The notes beneath the pieces were generated by a model, which saw only the letters and a list, made by a program, of their open reading frames with translations, made no database searches and was not told the DNA's origin. A stretch of 64,000 nucleotides of DNA from Diprion similis (lineage: Eukaryota; Arthropoda; Insecta; Hymenoptera; Diprionidae), in NCBI RefSeq assembly GCF_021155765.1, contig NC_060108.1:18811025-18875024 (forward strand). Direction: 5' to 3'. Of this stretch, positions 60,801-64,000 are shown in pieces; position 1 is the stretch's first letter; every line of letters starts with the position of its first letter. The position numbers and the translations under genes are program-made.

Positions 60801-63800
60801 TATAGACATGGGATTTGGAGCAGGAGTTAGCTCCGGTGGTTGCCTATATTCCGACTCATCTGTCAGCATAATTTTCGACGGTGGTTCGTCAATGCAGTGC
60901 TCATCCGCTAATTGTAGTTGCTGCTGTTGCACCTGGAATCATAACAATAATTAATGCGGCTATTTTCGCCACGATTCTCTTACTTTCGTAAATCCAAACG
61001 GTTGAAAGTCAAGAGAACAAACAGGTATATAATAAAGAGCGGCTAACCTGCGCAAGGTATTTATTATATTTCGAATAATTGCGGCGTCCCGTTTCATCAG
61101 TCATAAGAACCCGGGCGGCCGCATGTTCTGGGTCTCTAGCAGCTTTGAGTTTGATATGTTTAGTGATGTCCCATCGCCAATTGGACCTGTAAGAACACAG
61201 CGAGCACTCGAACGGCTTCCGGTTTAGATGTCCGACTATGTGGACGTGAAACCGAGATGCTGTAGATGCCCAGAAAGCGCAGTGAGGGCACTTAAATACC
61301 CGACGGCCACTCTGCTGTGTCGAGCCACTCTCCACCTGTGAATACCTTTTATTTACTATCTTCTAATATGCGTGTACATAGTTTTGTCATGGTGAGAATT
61401 TCTCGCAACTAATCCCTCTAATTGCATATTACGTGAAAATTGGTTGCATGGTTAGTCAGTGGAAACTTACAATTAGTCAACTAGCCATTCAATTTTATTC
61501 TTCAAACAAAACCAAGCCCCAAACTTGTAATCATCTTGGAAGTTAGTTTATACAGTTTATTAGTACTTTCTCATCACCACAGTAAAAGTTTAATCAGAAA
61601 ATGTATGTCAAAATAGGTAGGTACAGATAGAAAGGACAATAGGTAGGAACATAGGATAATAACGAGATTGGCTTGATTACACACCGACGAGCCTGAAGAA
61701 TTGAGTCCGGTAAAACTCGAGTCCCAATCCAATTGATACGGAAATCTATATTCTCCGCGATAAGTGGTGGTCGGACGATCTTCTAGGTAAATTTGCGAAT
61801 TATCATTAACTGTCGACTCTTCGGTACCGGATTGGCAGATGTGTAAGTGCGCTTGGAGATCGGCGGAGCTTTTACATCGCCTACGGCATTTGGGACACCT
61901 CGAGGAGCCAAGAGAAACGCTAAGAGCGGCGTGATGTGTCCGTCGATGGCTCGACAATTCCTCCATATTCTTCGCTTCAAAAGTACACCAGCATTTCAAG
62001 TCTATTGCACCTCCATTTCCGCGCATAGCCCCATCCGATCGTCCTCCATTATTCGATGTACTCGTCATCAATCGCTCCTTTAGTTTGTCAAAGAAGGACG
62101 CGTTCTTCTTTTCAAACGAATCCCCGCTACCACTCAACTCCCTCTTGGTAGCTAAATTCTAACGATCAAATTCAACTGACTATTCCGCTATGGATTTTAT
62201 TGTTTTTATAACACCTAAATTTAATCAACTTCCCCAACGCCGTGTCTCCGGTAAATAAATCGCGTTTTAACAAGGTACGTACCTCTTGTTCACCGTATAG
62301 TCTCGCCATTTCCGTGTCTCGTGCGATTTGCGCCAATTCCGGCCTGACCCTGACTCTCGGCACCCGTAGCAGCGTTGTGTTGCCACCGCTCCCGCCAACA
62401 TTATTCGATTTCGGGGAACTCGATGTCCCCAATGGTATCAGCATCGGTAAAGGTTTCCTGGGTCTAGAGATCAACAAGGGGGCGTGAGATTCCGCCAAAT
62501 GTCGCTGCATTTCAGAGTCCCACGCTGTGATGAATTGGCACCCTTTTTCTTCACATTTTAATGCTATGCATTCTGCATCAGCAATAACACTGTTTCTCTC
62601 GTCAATAAAATCGTGTTTCTCAGGAGTTACCGATTTCCTGGGTGTTCCTACTGACTTGCTCGGGCTCACGCTCTTTGTCGGTGTCAAATTGCCCGACGTT
62701 TTCGTAAGGTTTTCTCGAAAGTCGCTAGCACCAACCTACCGAAAATAGTTATCATATAAAAATATTACAGGATTTACAACTTTTATCGTCTTTCTTTGTT
62801 TCGGAAAAAATCTCAAGAGAATAACCAATTTACAAATAGCTAGTTCAAATTTAAAAAGTCAAAGACTTGCACTGATCATCCAAAATTTCACTTTCGCACG
62901 CAATTGCCGCACGAAGAAGTGTAAACAGATAGTAAAAGCAAGACTTCTCTTTCACTTTTTCTGTTCCCGTGCATACGGACCTGATTATAACGTTTTGGGC
63001 TATTGCGGGGTTTCCGCTCACACGGGTTGTTCGGCTTTCGATGTGGCTGCCCAACAGGTGGATCATGATGATTCATTTCGTGGACAGTAAGACTTTGCCT
63101 GATATCAGCAGTAAAATTGCATGCACGGCATTGGAAGGCTCCGCCACCCCCGTGATTTCGGGTGTGACGATCCAAGTTCCACTGGAGAAAAAGAATATGG
63201 TCAGACTACCTATACGTTTTAATAAAGATATTTTGATAAAGGAAGAAGATGCAATAATACGCGGAAACAGAAGAATTAAAATTATTTCTACCTTATAAGG
63301 AGTCCGAAAATCGCAGGCATCGCACTTTATCATAGGCATGGAGTGATATTTGACGTGTTTCGTGTATCTCGCACGGACGTGCGTTACATAGGAGCATTTT
63401 GCACAACGGAAGAATCGCCTTTTTAAATGATGTACGCGTTGATGGGTCTCCAAGTCTCGTTGGTTTACCGCAACGTGAGCGCACATCGGACATCTACTTC
63501 TCTCGGCCGATTCCGTAGCTATTTTGTCCTGCAGATCCTCGTGAGCAACCCGAAAATGACGCTGGAGTTTTTTCGCGTGTTGGCAGACAAAATCACAATG
63601 GGGACACTCGTAGCATCTCACCTAAAAATCAGCTATTCATCACTAAATTCGCGGTGTAAAAATAATAGTGATCCTATGCGCAAGAACGTGACGTATGCGT
63701 CGCCCCGTGAGCGCCTAACTATAGGCAATCCTAGGAAGGATTTCATTGCCTTCGCCTGAACAGTGAGCAACTGTTCATACTGCACGTAATCGATATTTAT

Positions 63801-64000
63801 AATTCGCATTCTTGTAGCAACGGGTTCCTGCGTCAAATTCGATAATTCTGGGACTTTGTCCGCGATTGATAACACTCACCCTTTGCTTGTGTTCTTTTTT
63901 TAGGTGATGAAGGTAGCTTTTAAGACTGGGCAATTTTTTGACGGGCTTGCAAGTTGTACATTCGTATACTTTCGACACCTCTGTATCGACGAGCGGGCTT
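57850..64000 (-). CDS. Large multi-C2H2 zinc-finger protein (5' end missing)
   Basis: This encodes a probable nuclear DNA-binding regulator; the family name is not recognised. Ten exons join in frame (minus): 64,000-63,880 (partial); 63,621-63,292; 63,181-62,981; 62,735-62,283; 62,143-61,685; 61,335-61,048; 60,932-60,495; 60,340-60,204; 60,095-59,983; 59,894-57,850, giving about 1,527 residues. I count roughly 24 fingers, mostly C-x2-C ... H-x3-5-H, spaced irregularly rather than by TGEKP linkers; ten lie in the last exon (the first is CRHCPHVASRRAEVRDHEGMH). Two fingers are split by introns. Low-complexity linkers include poly-Gln, Pro-rich and Ser/Thr-rich stretches. Several finger pairs have a CxxCP then CxxCDY pattern, as in REST/charlatan-type or ZNF142-type proteins, but I do not assign orthology. 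The acceptor at 62,143 is chosen by frame and is weak. Confidence 0.87.

Overview
This window is eukaryotic nuclear DNA and almost certainly from an insect. Genes are split by short GT-AG introns, intergenic DNA is AT-rich and full of microsatellites, and coding blocks are cleanly conserved metazoan proteins. A complete UHRF1-type gene (Ubl, tandem Tudor, PHD, SRA, RING) points to a lineage that keeps CpG methylation, so not a fly. A hymenopteran, possibly a sawfly, fits best, but that placement is inference.

Layout. Positions 1-38,000 hold no coding exon I can defend. This stretch contains dinucleotide to hexanucleotide repeats, G-runs, two CpG- and purine-rich islands (about 6,040-6,500 and 17,100-17,520), a very regular 71-bp-arm hairpin at 8,413-8,585, at least one MITE-like element (21,607-22,039), a likely dispersed repeat (about 25,790-26,220), a weaker inverted repeat (26,953-27,260) and a pair of 73-bp direct repeats 1.6 kb apart. 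It may be a large intron or the regulatory domain of a gene outside the window.

Positions 38,300-64,000 are gene-dense and hold five protein genes: AP-1 complex mu subunit (minus, uninterrupted 422-codon CDS); a neuroligin (plus, nine coding exons, 868 residues, catalytically dead esterase fold, one transmembrane segment, one GC-AG intron); a CutA homologue (plus, six small exons, 120 residues); UHRF1 (minus, eight coding exons, 737 residues), convergent with CutA; and a large multi-C2H2 zinc-finger gene (minus, ten exons visible, 5' end beyond the window). Between UHRF1 and the zinc-finger gene lie a perfect E2F consensus, a 175-bp palindrome and a 538-bp inverted-repeat element.

The genes do not form a pathway: they cover vesicle sorting, synaptic adhesion, a CutA-family protein, epigenetic maintenance and putative transcription control. 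For the four multi-exon genes, exon joins were worked out by hand from frame continuity and splice consensus, and exon coordinates are given in each entry. No tRNA, rRNA or CRISPR was seen.
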